DNA of 64,000 nucleotides, taken from the NCBI RefSeq assembly GCF_021130785.1, contig NC_060214.1, forward strand, positions 6,449,001-6,513,000. Direction: 5' to 3'. Position 1 is the first letter of the stretch. Every line of letters begins with the position of its first letter. Below the pieces are notes generated by a model that worked only from the letters and a program-made list of their open reading frames with translations, was not told the origin of the DNA and searched no databases. Below are positions 1 to 9,627 of this stretch, one piece after another. The position numbers and the translations under genes were made by a program. The stretch is from Homalodisca vitripennis. Lineage: Eukaryota > Arthropoda > Insecta > Hemiptera > Cicadellidae.

Positions 1-6
1 GGCACC

Positions 7-186
7 CAGAAATATCGCTACCGCCATACAGAAATATTGTTATCGTTATGCAGAAATAATCGTTACTACTGTCATGCAGAAATAATCGTTACTGTCATTC
101 AGAAATATCGTTACCGTCATACAGAAATATCGTTACCGTCATGCAGAAATATCGTTACCATCGTTAACCGTCGTTTCTACTTACGA
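7..186. repeat. 22-bp minisatellite, cut by the window edge
   Basis: About seven tandem units beginning CAGAAATAT and continuing CGTTACCGTCAT, mostly 22 bp, with single 23-bp and 26-bp variants. The array is at the very edge of the window and may extend upstream. Confidence 0.85.
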
Positions 187-824
187 TTTACAGAAATAGT
201 GTAACAAAATATTTTGTTTATTTAGTCAACGGCAAATTGCCTGTTATACACAGATAATAACAAGATGGACATTTAGTATTACAACCGTAGTTGATAACCC
301 ATTAGAATAATGTATAAATAACAGAAAGATAACAATACTCATAGTAATACAATCACAAGATATAATTACTCTAAGCATAAATACTTAGACTGTACAAGGA
401 ATAACAGAGATAAAATTTGAAAGCCATAACAAGTGATTCAGTGACTTCAACAACAACAGAAACAGTGAGGGAGAAAATAAACCATAACTTCTTGTAGTTC
501 AATAAATAGAACATGCAGCAAGATAAATACAACCAGAAACAAAATGAATATAACAAGAAAACAAGAACGGCAAGTGGAGGAATGCTACAAAACACGCGTA
601 TAAGTTCCGTACACTCCAGGCACCAGTGGAGAGCATATCAAATGAAAGAGAAAAAGGATTTCTATTATCATTGGTATGCAAATTTGACCATTTCGAAATG
701 TTTTAAGAAAAAAATATTTTATGAGTTCCTGTGAATTCACTTCGTGAGTTGATATACTACCACATGAGTACCATATAGTCCAGTGTTCTAACGTTTGTAT
801 AGTACTTCTGGCTGTTTTATGCCT
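187..824. other. AT-rich stretch, nothing recognised
   Basis: Short open frames are present on both strands, but none shows coding bias, a domain or a splice context. I see no gene or repeat match within the window. Confidence 0.5.
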
Positions 825-1225
825 TCACTTACATCTGGGCGATCTCGAGGATGTCCAGGAGCAGCACTACCCGAAGATATCGAGATGTTGGTGGTCGATA
901 GGTCTGATTTACTGCGAAGGATGACTGTTGGAGTGGTTGGAGCTTCTTTAGTGTTAAGAGCTGTGGCTAGCCTAAACGTAGGAAAGTATTGTCTTCAACG
1001 CGCTTTGGCTAGAAGAGGCTGGAAAAGAGCTAGTTTCTTCTGACCTCTAGGTGACCTTGACACGACTGATATAGTGCCCGCTAACATCTTCGTATGGGGC
1101 CTCGCGGTTGCCGGCCCCTACCATCAACCTTGCCCATCCTGAATATCCTGTTACTCCGGAAGGAAGCACAAAGGCCCTGTTAGAACGAAGTACAAGTTTT
1201 CTAGGCTTCTTGTCCTAAGCAAAGA
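825..1225 (+). repeat. Dispersed repeat family C, copy 1
   Basis: Shares blocks with 34985-35345 and 35580-36075: GGATGTCCAGGAG-like, a GAAGAGGCTGG block, and the 3' block ATATCCTGTTACTCCGGAA followed by GCAAAG and a TCCTAAG segment. The class of element is not clear. The 82-codon open frame inside is not conserved among the copies, so I do not treat it as a gene. Confidence 0.7.
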
Positions 1226-1555
1226 AATTTTTTTAGTTGTAATTAAATATCCATGGATAAAAGAGAAAAACGATTTATAACTAAAACTTTGCTAAACTTG
1301 TATGATCTTATAATACTTTCACTGTATGCTTCTTAAAGATTTTGGTGTATTTAATTTCTGAAAGATAGCAAAAACATGAACGACGTACTTTTTTCTAATG
1401 AAGATTCAAGTTGTAATGGTTTATGGTTAGTTAATCAGAGTAATCTAATAAGACGGACATCTATTCATGTACTTCTGAACACAAAGTCACAGTTGCTAAA
1501 TATTTATAGAAGATAATAGAAAGACGTGAAGATGGGTCTGTCTTGAATATACAAT
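1226..1555. other. No recognisable feature
   Basis: AT-rich sequence without a coding frame or a repeat match in the window. Confidence 0.5.
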
Positions 1556-2050
1556 ACTAGCTGTTTCCCGCGGCTTCGCACGCTTTACGTAAGCCTTGGC
1601 CATGTATTTGCACTTCTGGTTCAAGTGCATTATATTTCTAACACCGATGTAGAGTTTGCCTTGTTGTCACGATCAAGAAAATCTGTGTATGCTTATTATA
1701 TAGCCATTACACACGTACATGTATTTTATTATAAAGCGGTCTAACAGTCAAGCTTTAAGTTCAACCATATATTTATCATAAAGACAAACATATATTATAA
1801 CTTAGTGCCTTCAAATAGTATTTGGCAAATTAATATACGTAACTGTCTCGTAATTGCAGATTATAATGTGCAGGCGCTTTGAAAACTTTTATATTTTGCA
1901 GCGCCACCTCGTGGTCAGTTTTATAAATGAGTATAGCATATAAACCTTCTCCGTCGAAAAGTACAAATACATTCTAATTTTCATAATGATCGGTCAAATA
2001 GTGTACGATTCCATAAAGGACAATCACACAAAATATTCATTTATATATTT
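1556..2050 (-). mobile_element. Dispersed element family A, copy 1 (inverted)
   Basis: The reverse complement of the family found at 4955-5446 and 17450-17932. It begins here with ACTAGCTGTTTCCCGCGG (the family 3' end) and ends with an AT-rich segment next to CATTTATATA. It is more diverged than the other two copies. It has no open frame. It could be a non-autonomous LINE 3' end or another non-coding element; the class is not resolved. Confidence 0.8.
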
Positions 2051-3881
2051 AGATTGTTTCTAACATTGTATTTTCGTGCTGAATGAATTTTTTTGTATCG
2101 ATTCCTTGATTAATTTGGTTGTGATATTCCAACCAAGTTCTGTTGTATAGGAGATTCCTCATTGCACTTCTACATACATTTTTCAAGTTGGCAAACGATG
2201 ACCTTCAGAGTATATCGTTATGTTATTTGAAGTCCTCCTATTTTACATGCGGAAGTTAGATGGGGAAAACGATCAGTAACCTCCCCACAAGGGCACTAGC
2301 GTCGTTTATAATATTATTTTCCTGTCCTCTCATTACACCTTTTCCAGTCAGGTATGGAAAATTACTATCATAATAATCATCATCATCATCATCATTATGG
2401 ATACATCCATTAATGTCTTGGCAGTGAAAGACAATTTAAATAAACTATTTTATAGCCCTTGGAGTATTTTAGAGCTGCTGAGCTCCGTGGTAACTACAGG
2501 ATCCTCCGTAGAGGCTAGGAGATCCAAAGGACTCCTAGAATCTAAGGTCTCTGAGAGCTTATACTAAAGGATTTCAGATTACGATAGTGTGTGGCATCTA
2601 GAAGCTTTTAGTTTTTCTTGGGAAAGTCCAGGTCTATTGATTTCTTCCGGACTTAAAAAGAACTTTAAAAATCCGCCCTAGGATTTTGAGTGTATGAAGC
2701 CATAAATTCATATTCTAATTAGTTGTAATGAAAATAGAACAACGTAAAACCTCATTCTCTTATCCAGATATAAATAGATTTAAATTGACAAGGAATCGAC
2801 GTGAGTTCTGAAATCTACCCTTAGGTCGATTTTCTCGTGTATGTCAACCGGGTTAGTTATGCAGAAAACATCTAGACTGAACTCCATTGTCTTGGCCCAA
2901 AGGGGAATGAATAGTTATGGTAATTTTGATTGTAATAAATGGATCTTAATGACTATTTGATCATCCATAAAATTGTCAAATTTAAAGGAGCCACCACCCA
3001 TTCAAGAGATGTACGATGAGAACATACTCCTATGCATGAAATAAATCAAAATAGTTATCAGAAGATTGAAGATTGATAAGGTGTACGTAACAGTCCATAA
3101 TTAGTTACCAGTTAGACTATATAAAGACACTAAAAATAAAATTGGATACACTTTTAAACTTTGGTAAGCTCTAACTAGAAAATTGTGGTACAAATTTGAG
3201 AAAATATAAAACAATTATCAAATGCTGAAACGTCACGTCACAATTATCAAAAGTTTTCTGAATGGGGTCTTCGGCACGTGAAGTTAGCACTAAGAAGATA
3301 TTCACAGCATTAAAAATGGGAACCATCGTATAAAAGGTGATTTCAAAACCAACATCAGTGCTTCGTTTGAAGTTAGTTATTGACGATATATGGTTTAAAA
3401 GGATAGTAGAATTTTGAACATTTGTTACAGTTTTATGTTACACAATATAGAAAAAGTTGTTCGGGGATTGTAATCCACCTTCTTTCTCAGGTGAAAAAAA
3501 ACTTATTACTAACACATGCACTTAAACCTAAATGTATGGCGATATTCTACCATTCAAAAAATGTTTGTCATTCATGACTGGTACACCAACAGCTTCAATT
3601 CCAGACTGGAAAAATGAATCCAACGACACTGTAAAGACGTGAAGAGCACAAACAACACACCACACACGCATACAAGTAAGTGAAAGTGGAACACTGACGA
3701 GAAAATAAATGTCGGCATTTCCTGTGGTATCGCGGCGTGTCATCTGAAACAATGAGCACAGGAAAGCGATCGTCAGGAGGGGAAGCACAAATGCAGCAGT
3801 CTCCGGCTCTGTGTTTTTGTCCTGGACCTCAATAACATGGCGTATGTAATAATTTCATTGGTTGAGGTTTCTAGAAATAAT
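2051..3881. other. Gene-free stretch
   Basis: No coding frame with support. Contains an (ATC)n tract near 2367-2395. A stretch at about 2450-2700 is rich in short words such as CTAGAAGC and GGATCC and resembles the degenerate region at 43-45 kb in composition. The rest is unremarkable AT-rich DNA. Confidence 0.5.
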
Positions 3882-4355
3882 GTAGCTATGGTAAGAAGGG
3901 TTGATTCAATGTGAATGTTCAGATCACCTTCCTCTTACTGCAGCATCTGGAATCTGACCCTATTACAGACTTGACTCATGAAATCAGGAGTCATGTTCGT
4001 CTGAAGAGATCCAAAAAAGTCGACGATGAAGAAGCTCAAAATGAACTTGTTTCGACATTAGAGACACCTAGACCACAGAATATGTTATGTGTATAAAACT
4101 CGGTTGCTCCACCGTACTTTGGAATCGTGTCTAAAAATCGTAGTGCACTCTTTTGCGTACCTAACTGATGAGGCAATGAGAATACCTGTTCACCTAGATT
4201 ACATCACATTGTGTAGTCTAGGTGTCTCTGATGTCGAAACGAATAAAAGAATTCGTTTTCAGCTTCATCCTCGCCAACATTTCAGGTCCTTTCAAATGGA
4301 CGTTGACTTACCAGATTTCATGAATCAAGTCTATGACCTCTATTCTTGTTATTGT
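3882..4355. mobile_element. Fold-back MITE family B, copy 1
   Basis: Begins with GTAGCTATGG and a GAAGGGTTGA block, matching the terminal inverted repeat seen at 19697-20032. The arm at about 3950-4075 (TTTCGACATTAGAGACACC) is repeated inverted at about 4210-4345 (GGTGTCTCTGATGTCGAAA), so the element can fold on itself. The centre carries AAACTCGGTTGCTCCACCG, shared with 18465-18490 and, inverted, with 19660-19690. Open frames here only reflect the repeat. Confidence 0.75.
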
Positions 4356-4395
4356 TATCTGATATTTTTATTGTTGTTAGTATATATATATATAT

Positions 4396-4804
4396 ATATT
4401 TCTTAGTTATTATAAAAACTGCAGCCCTGTACACTGTTGACTCAATCCCACTCTAGTTTATTCTACTAGATTCAGTTTAGATTCTTTACTGATGTTAGTC
4501 CTTTTTATACAGTTTATTTACTGTTTTTCCTTCATAGTATTTTGTTAATTGTTGTGATTTCTTATTTTGATAGCTCTCCTTAGGCTCTATGTTCTATAGA
4601 TATAAAGTGTTTACTAGTCTTTACACTTTCCAGTCTTGTTACAGTAGTTGCCTATGTTGTTTGCTAGTTACGCCTCCTTATTGTATGTTACTATTTACTC
4701 TCTGTCCTGTTAGCTCATAAGAAAACTTTAGTACATCTTGTCCATAATTATTTTTTGTTATTTCTGTTAAAAATTGGCTTTTGCCGTTGAAATAAATAAA
4801 TAAA
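4396..4804 (+). mobile_element. Possible 3' end of a truncated non-LTR element
   Basis: T-rich sequence ending TTTGCCGTTGAAATAAA and then an (AAAT)n tail at about 4788-4804. Insect LINE 3' untranslated regions often end with such a short A-rich repeat. No coding remnant is visible, so this is a weak call. Confidence 0.35.
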
Positions 4805-4954
4805 TGACAGTGTCAGTTTTCAGATGCTGCACTAAGTATAAAAACATTGGAGTTGGACATTATTCGCATTTAATCGACCCATTCCACAATAGTTACGTTA
4901 ATCAGCTGTTTAAACTCCCATAGGATTAACATTAGAATTTTAGATTTAAACGAA

Positions 4955-5446
4955 ATATAAATATAAATGAATGTTTGTGTGTTTGTCCTTTATGGAATCG
5001 CAAAATATTAGACAGACCATTATGAAAATTTGTATGTATACGTATTTTTTCCACGGAGAAGGTTTATAAGCTATGCCCATTGATGTAACTCACCACCAAG
5101 CGGCGCTGCAAAAGATAAAAGGTTTCAAAGCGCCTGCACACTATAAACTGCAATTACGAGACAGTTACGTATATTACATAGCCAAACACTATTTGAAGGC
5201 GCTAAGTTATTATGTATATTTGTCTTTAAGATACATTTCTGATTGAACTTAAAGTTTGAGTGTTAGACCACTTTACAATAAAGTACATGTACGTGCACAA
5301 TGGCTATAAACATAAACATATTTTCTTGATCGTGGCAACAAGGCAAACTCTACATCGGCGTTGTAAATATAATTAAATTAAACCAGAAGTTCACATACAC
5401 GGGCAAAGCTTACGGAAAGCGTGCAAAGCTGCAGGAAACAGCTAGT
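4955..5446 (+). mobile_element. Dispersed element family A, copy 2
   Basis: Nearly identical to 17450-17932 from AAATGAATGTTTGTG through GGAATCGCAAAATATTAGAC to the 3' end GGAAACAGCTAGT. The two copies differ at only a few positions, implying recent amplification. No protein is encoded. Confidence 0.88.
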
Positions 5447-6260
5447 ATGTTTATAAATAATACTTTTAGATATTGCAGTACAAAAGACCAGACACTATTT
5501 TAATAATAGATATATTACAGATTGTTATGACGTCTAACAAAAACAGCATCAATTTATAAAACTGCTTGAACCAATCCATTTGGAAAGTATTATTACCCAA
5601 TCAACCCGAGCGTAAATCTTGCCCTACAATCTGTGTCGGCGATGTTTCACAAGTGATGTGTCACATACGGTAAACAACTGGAAAAAACTGTCAAGCTAAT
5701 TGAATTTTTGGTTTATGACCTGTGTCGGTCCGATATTTTTCACTTGTTTTTAACTCCTAGCTGAGCCACTCTGGCAGTGGCAATAATTCCGGAGTTCGCC
5801 GGTGAAAAATTGACGCGGTTATTTACGAGCGGCCCCGCGATAAGCAATTAACCCATTGCGATTTTTACACTCGCCTGTGACATATTTGGCAACAAAGGAA
5901 TTGATGTGTTCAACCGTTGGGAGTTTACTAAGTGCGCTGCAACGTAATGAATTAGGTAGCCTACAATAAATAATAGCCTACAAGTTGTAATCAATAACCT
6001 ACAGATCCTAGGCTACAATGAATAACTTGCTTTACATGGGCTTGCTACATTATGCTTCTTAGGGACTCTGTTCATTCAAAGTTGATATTACATTGAGCTT
6101 CCTTGTCCTCTGGAATTTTACTGTTAACAAATTAAATAATAATAAAAGTCACACTAGGCATAAACAATTCATCAATTAGGATGAGGCTAGAGTACAATTC
6201 TTTGTTTTAAGTTTGTTTTTGAAGCAAGGATGGAAGGATTGAAAGGATAAAAGGATTTCG
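5447..6260. other. Gene-free stretch with a GC-richer block at 5740-5900
   Basis: The block contains GAGTTCGCCGGTG, GAGCGGCCCCGCGATAAG and CAATTAACCC, is not repeated in the window, and has no open frame. It could be a regulatory element, but nothing proves it. The remainder is AT-rich with simple ACCTACA repeats near 5950-6020. Confidence 0.4.
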
Positions 6261-6298
6261 GTCACTTGCCATCGTTAAAGCTTATAAAAGGTATAACA

Positions 6299-6336
6299 CA
6301 ACGTTTCGAGGATTGGAATCTATTCTCTTCGTCAAA
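6299..6336 (-). repeat. Family H hairpin fragment
   Basis: Read on the minus strand it gives GACGAAGAGAATAG, a loop and then CCTCGAAACGTTG, matching the pattern of the other H copies, although the stem is poorly kept. Confidence 0.45.
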
Positions 6337-6849
6337 AGTGGGGGGGGGGGGTATTAATACAGACAAAAATAAAGAACAAAAAGAAGTTAAGAAGGGCAAG
6401 GAAAAGGGTTCAAACATACCCAAAAAGCTGCTTGGAGTCCAGAAAATAATGGAAGGATTTTGAAGTAAAAATGATTTTTATGGGCAGGAAAAATGACACA
6501 CGGGATCTAAAATATATAGGCGAGAAAACAGTTCATTTAACGTAAGGATAAAAGAACACACACAAAAACGAAGACGGAATCAAAAAAGTAAAAAAATTGC
6601 ACATCATTTTTAGTCTGAAGACCATCATACGAATATAGATGAAGGTAATATAATACACTCGAAACCTTATGCCTTTAAAAGGAAATTAATCGAGGCTTCC
6701 TTCATACATTAAATTAGCAGACCAATCGATCAGTTATCCATCAGTCGGTCGAAATTAGGCTGCCAATCCTGAACATGAACTAGCAAGGAAATATAAAGTA
6801 TCAAACATATCAGAGATTTGTATTTCTATAATTTCTCTAAAATCAACGC

Positions 6850-7010
6850 TCTGGTATGATTTTTTAATACTTATATTGTAGTTATGTGTTATGTTAGTTA
6901 TTCACCTGAGAAAGAGATCAGATTGTAGATCTCGAAACGTAGGGTTATGATTTTTGTAGCACTGAACAATGGTAAATGTTTGGAAAAATCCTGAATTCTT
7001 CATAGGCTAG
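6850..7010 (+). repeat. Family H repeat with conserved hairpin
   Basis: Contains CCTGAGAAAGAGATCAG, then GATCTCGAAACGTAG. GAGATC and GATCTC form a perfect 6-bp stem between the CTGA and CGAAAC blocks. Upstream CTGGTATGATTT and downstream GGAAAAATCCTG also match 15590-15775, so the whole unit of about 160 bp is repeated. Confidence 0.75.
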
Positions 7011-7317
7011 AATGCATTGGAAATCTATTCTTTAAAAAAAATATTCAAGGCTTTATATAGTCCATGGGCCATGGGCCAAGAGCCAAATTGCATTTTAAAA
7101 ACACACAGTCTGGTTTTTCTTGTAATTCATTGAGAAAATATTCTTAGAATAAAACCAATCGTTAGCCGCTTTTGTTTTGATGGAGATCGGAAAGGAAAGG
7201 TATCGAGAGGCTGACAACCGATTTATTTATTGTTTGCCAGGAAATATCAATCTATCACAAATAAATAAAAATTCATAAAGGGGTTGAAAGAATATTTAAT
7301 AGCAAACTTATTTTATT

Positions 7318-7385
7318 CCGTGGGCGAGTTCCTGGAACTCAGCAACCAAAGTTGTCAGAGCTGAAAGACGTGGGAGCTGAAGGGT
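7318..7385 (+). other. Short coding-like segment with a possible splice donor
   Basis: One frame from about 7323 reads RGRVPGTQQPKLSELKD and then VGAE, ending at a GTGAGC that could be a 5' splice site. The frame is open for only about 25 codons and there is no clear acceptor. It may be a remnant of a transposon protein or an exon fragment. I do not recognise the peptide with certainty. Confidence 0.25.
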
Positions 7386-7689
7386 GAGCGACTCAGTTTT
7401 AAAATATGTGTATTTATGTATAAATGTGAATTTTATTAAATAATTTTTTATTTATTTTTGTATTGTTATTTTTTATTTTAAATGTTTTATACACGACGAA
7501 GCTTATTAGCTGAAAAATAGGATTAGTGACGCATGTCATACAATTTTGTATAATTGTTAAATAATGACAATAAAGAATTATTTAATTGAATTGAATTGTT
7601 ACTGTAGCGGTCTCCATTTACTACTGGACTCTGGTCAGGGTCAGTTGTCGCTGGTTGGTTGTTACGAATACGATTATTATTATTTAGTT

Positions 7690-7930
7690 CAATTGGCTGA
7701 ACGTCAGCGAAGTAGGCCTACATCACTCGAGGGACTGGTAAAACTTAATTTCTCCCGGCATGTTTGTCTGTCCGTACGATAACTCGAAAACGAATTGACA
7801 TACAGAGCTGAAATTTGCATGAAGCTTCATTTAAGCAACAACGAGTATATTGATGGTCCATGTCGCTCCATGGGATTTGGCTGAGCGTTAGCAAACATTT
7901 TTACTTTGGTCTTATGGATAACTATGGTGA
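7690..7930 (-). repeat. Dispersed repeat family F, copy 1
   Basis: Contains TTGGCTGAACGTCAGCGAAG at one end and TTTGGCTGAGCGTTAGCAAA further in, with a TGTCTGTCCGTACGATAACT block. Related copies are at 33550-33810, 41265-41725 and 61800-62030. No protein is encoded. Confidence 0.7.
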
Positions 7931-8119
7931 TCGTAGAGTAAAAATGTGTAAACAGACAACAATGTAATGGCACTTTTACATATGCCAGAGTAACACATGT
8001 AGGCTTGAATTTTTATAACGAAATCCCTGCGAAGCATGCCTTCTATTACCTGATAATTATTGTTGATGTTATTAAATAAAAAATGTAGAGGTATGTGCAC
8101 GGAATTGACGATCAAACTT

Positions 8120-8300
8120 TGTTGCGATGCCTGACCACTACTTGCCACAAAGCTTTAGTATGACGTTTATATTTTAACCCTAACTGTAGTTATAAGAGAG
8201 GTTGGTTTAGTTATATACCTGTGGAAGAGATCATATTGGAGATCTTAAAAAATAGTGTTACTGACTTTTATCACTAAATAAAAAATAAATGGAAACGACA
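8120..8300 (+). repeat. Family H repeat, decayed copy
   Basis: Shares GCCACAAAGCTTTAGTATGA and the GAGATC/GAGATCTT stem with the other copies, but has lost the CGAAAC block after the stem. Confidence 0.6.
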
Positions 8301-9077
8301 TGGTTTGTTTAGTTCTCACATAGCTATGTAATTTTGTTGCATTTTTTTATAAAATACAAAAATTGTACTTTCCTAAAAATATTATATCTTAGTAAATAAC
8401 ATTGCATGTGGCTTTTACGTTTTATGTACACTTCGATTGTTTGTTTTTAATTGCTTCCGACATAGTTTACAAAATTCTTCGAAGGATAAGCGCTTAATGC
8501 ACTTTATATATTCCATAAAGTAAGCCCATGACACAAATTTCTAAACTGTTCACTATCCTCCTGTTCCATATTTACCCTTCTTTTTAATTTTTCCTAAACG
8601 AAACAAACATATCTGAAAACAATTTTGTGCAACAGACTTTCCGGGATAAAAATTCTATATGTGTAAACCCAAGTCCCGAATAGTGACTAGATCTTAATAA
8701 TTTGTAATCCCATTTTCTTGAAACCAAGATGGTTTAATCCTCGTAGATATGTTAAACCTGTTGATCATAAAATCTCTCCCTGCTAATTTTTAAATAGTAG
8801 TATATAGAAAATTTAACATGTGTGATATTTATAGGCTAATATCGTTTAATTTACCGAGTTTAGTAAATAACTAATTTCGATATTACTACATAACTAATAT
8901 ACGTGTAGTTAAAAAATTCCACTCCTTCGGATTTCTAGGATACTTGTTCAATCAGACCCGATGCTATCCCTAACCTCACAAGCATATGATCACATCCTGT
9001 TCCTTTCTGTGTTACCAGCTGCTAAGTCCTTATTGAAATTCTCTCCGCTATCAAACATAGTACGTGTTAGAGAATAG
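8301..9077. other. AT-rich stretch without features
   Basis: No supported gene or repeat; long A/T runs only. Confidence 0.5.
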
Positions 9078-9283
9078 CACGGTGTAGTGGGTACGGCGGT
9101 TACCGCAATATAACCGAGTCAAGTAACGTCGAGCGTGGCTGCTGCTTGGATGGGTGACCGCTGAGCGATCCTGTCTTTGCAAGCGGCTCGCCTGCCCGGC
9201 CGATAATGGTGGTTCGGATGGTTCTCAGGTTAAGTGTTACAGATGGCTTCTTAGTCTAACGTCACCTGGTAAAATAAGAAATC
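9078..9283 (+). mobile_element. 5S-rRNA-derived SINE, copy 1
   Basis: The head carries AAGTAACGTCGAGCGTGG and GCTTGGATGGGTGACCGC, which align to the internal promoter (box A, intermediate element, box C) of insect 5S rRNA. The body has CCTGCCCGGCC, GGTGGTTCGG and CACCTGGTAAAATAA. Copies at 18202, 20666, 54532 and 63022 share this layout. Such elements are transcribed by RNA polymerase III and moved by a partner LINE (family knowledge). Confidence 0.85.
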
Positions 9284-9387
9284 TGTTTTTTTAAAGAGTC
9301 CTCATTAGTTCGCCTCATCTGTAAGTCACGTCGCTTTAGGATCCTCGCTGTGTCTTAAGCCTAATTATCCTAAGTCCCTTTATATAT

Positions 9388-9627
9388 TCAGTTTTCGACC
9401 AAAAGGGCTGTTGGGTAGGTATTTTCACGCACAATAAGTCTTCTCCCTATGTAAGTTATCTCATCCCATGTCAGTCTACCGTCTATAATTCCCAATATCC
9501 ATTCGTTATAAAATCCCTCAGGCCTCATCCACGAGTGCAACCTATCCTTGGGTTGTGGATAACCGGTAACTCGTTCACTCCTTAACATGGGCGTAACCAT
9601 AATCAAAACTAGATGGGGACAAGCCAT
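9388..9627 (-). CDS. Coding-like minus-strand frame, unknown or relic
   Basis: An open frame of 79 codons between the 5S SINE and the LINE. From an internal ATG at about 9588 it reads MLRSERVTGYPQPKDRLHSW, and later WILGIIDGRLTWDEITYIGR. The amino-acid mix, rich in W, R, D and E, differs from the K/N/F/I/L-rich chance frames around it. I do not recognise a domain. It could be a fragment of a transposon polyprotein, part of the 5' region of the neighbouring LINE on the opposite strand, or chance. The first nine codons overlap the start of the LINE frame on the other strand. Confidence 0.3.
   Translation of the reverse strand: MACPHLVLIMVTPMLRSERVTGYPQPKDRLHSWMRPEGFYNEWILGIIDGRLTWDEITYIGRRLIVRENTYPTALLVEN

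Noticed and set aside
795..1043. 82-codon gene
   Set aside because: It lies in family C repeat, and the other two copies do not keep the frame.
3911..4406. Two adjacent open frames as a gene
   Set aside because: They lie inside a fold-back MITE and its flank and are not conserved as protein in other copies.
4955..5446. Helitron call for family A
   Set aside because: The CTAG end fits CTRR, but no TC start, no clear terminal hairpin and no A/T insertion pattern could be shown.
9078..9283. Genuine 5S rRNA gene
   Set aside because: Only the internal promoter part resembles 5S rRNA; the rest is a shared SINE body found in five places.
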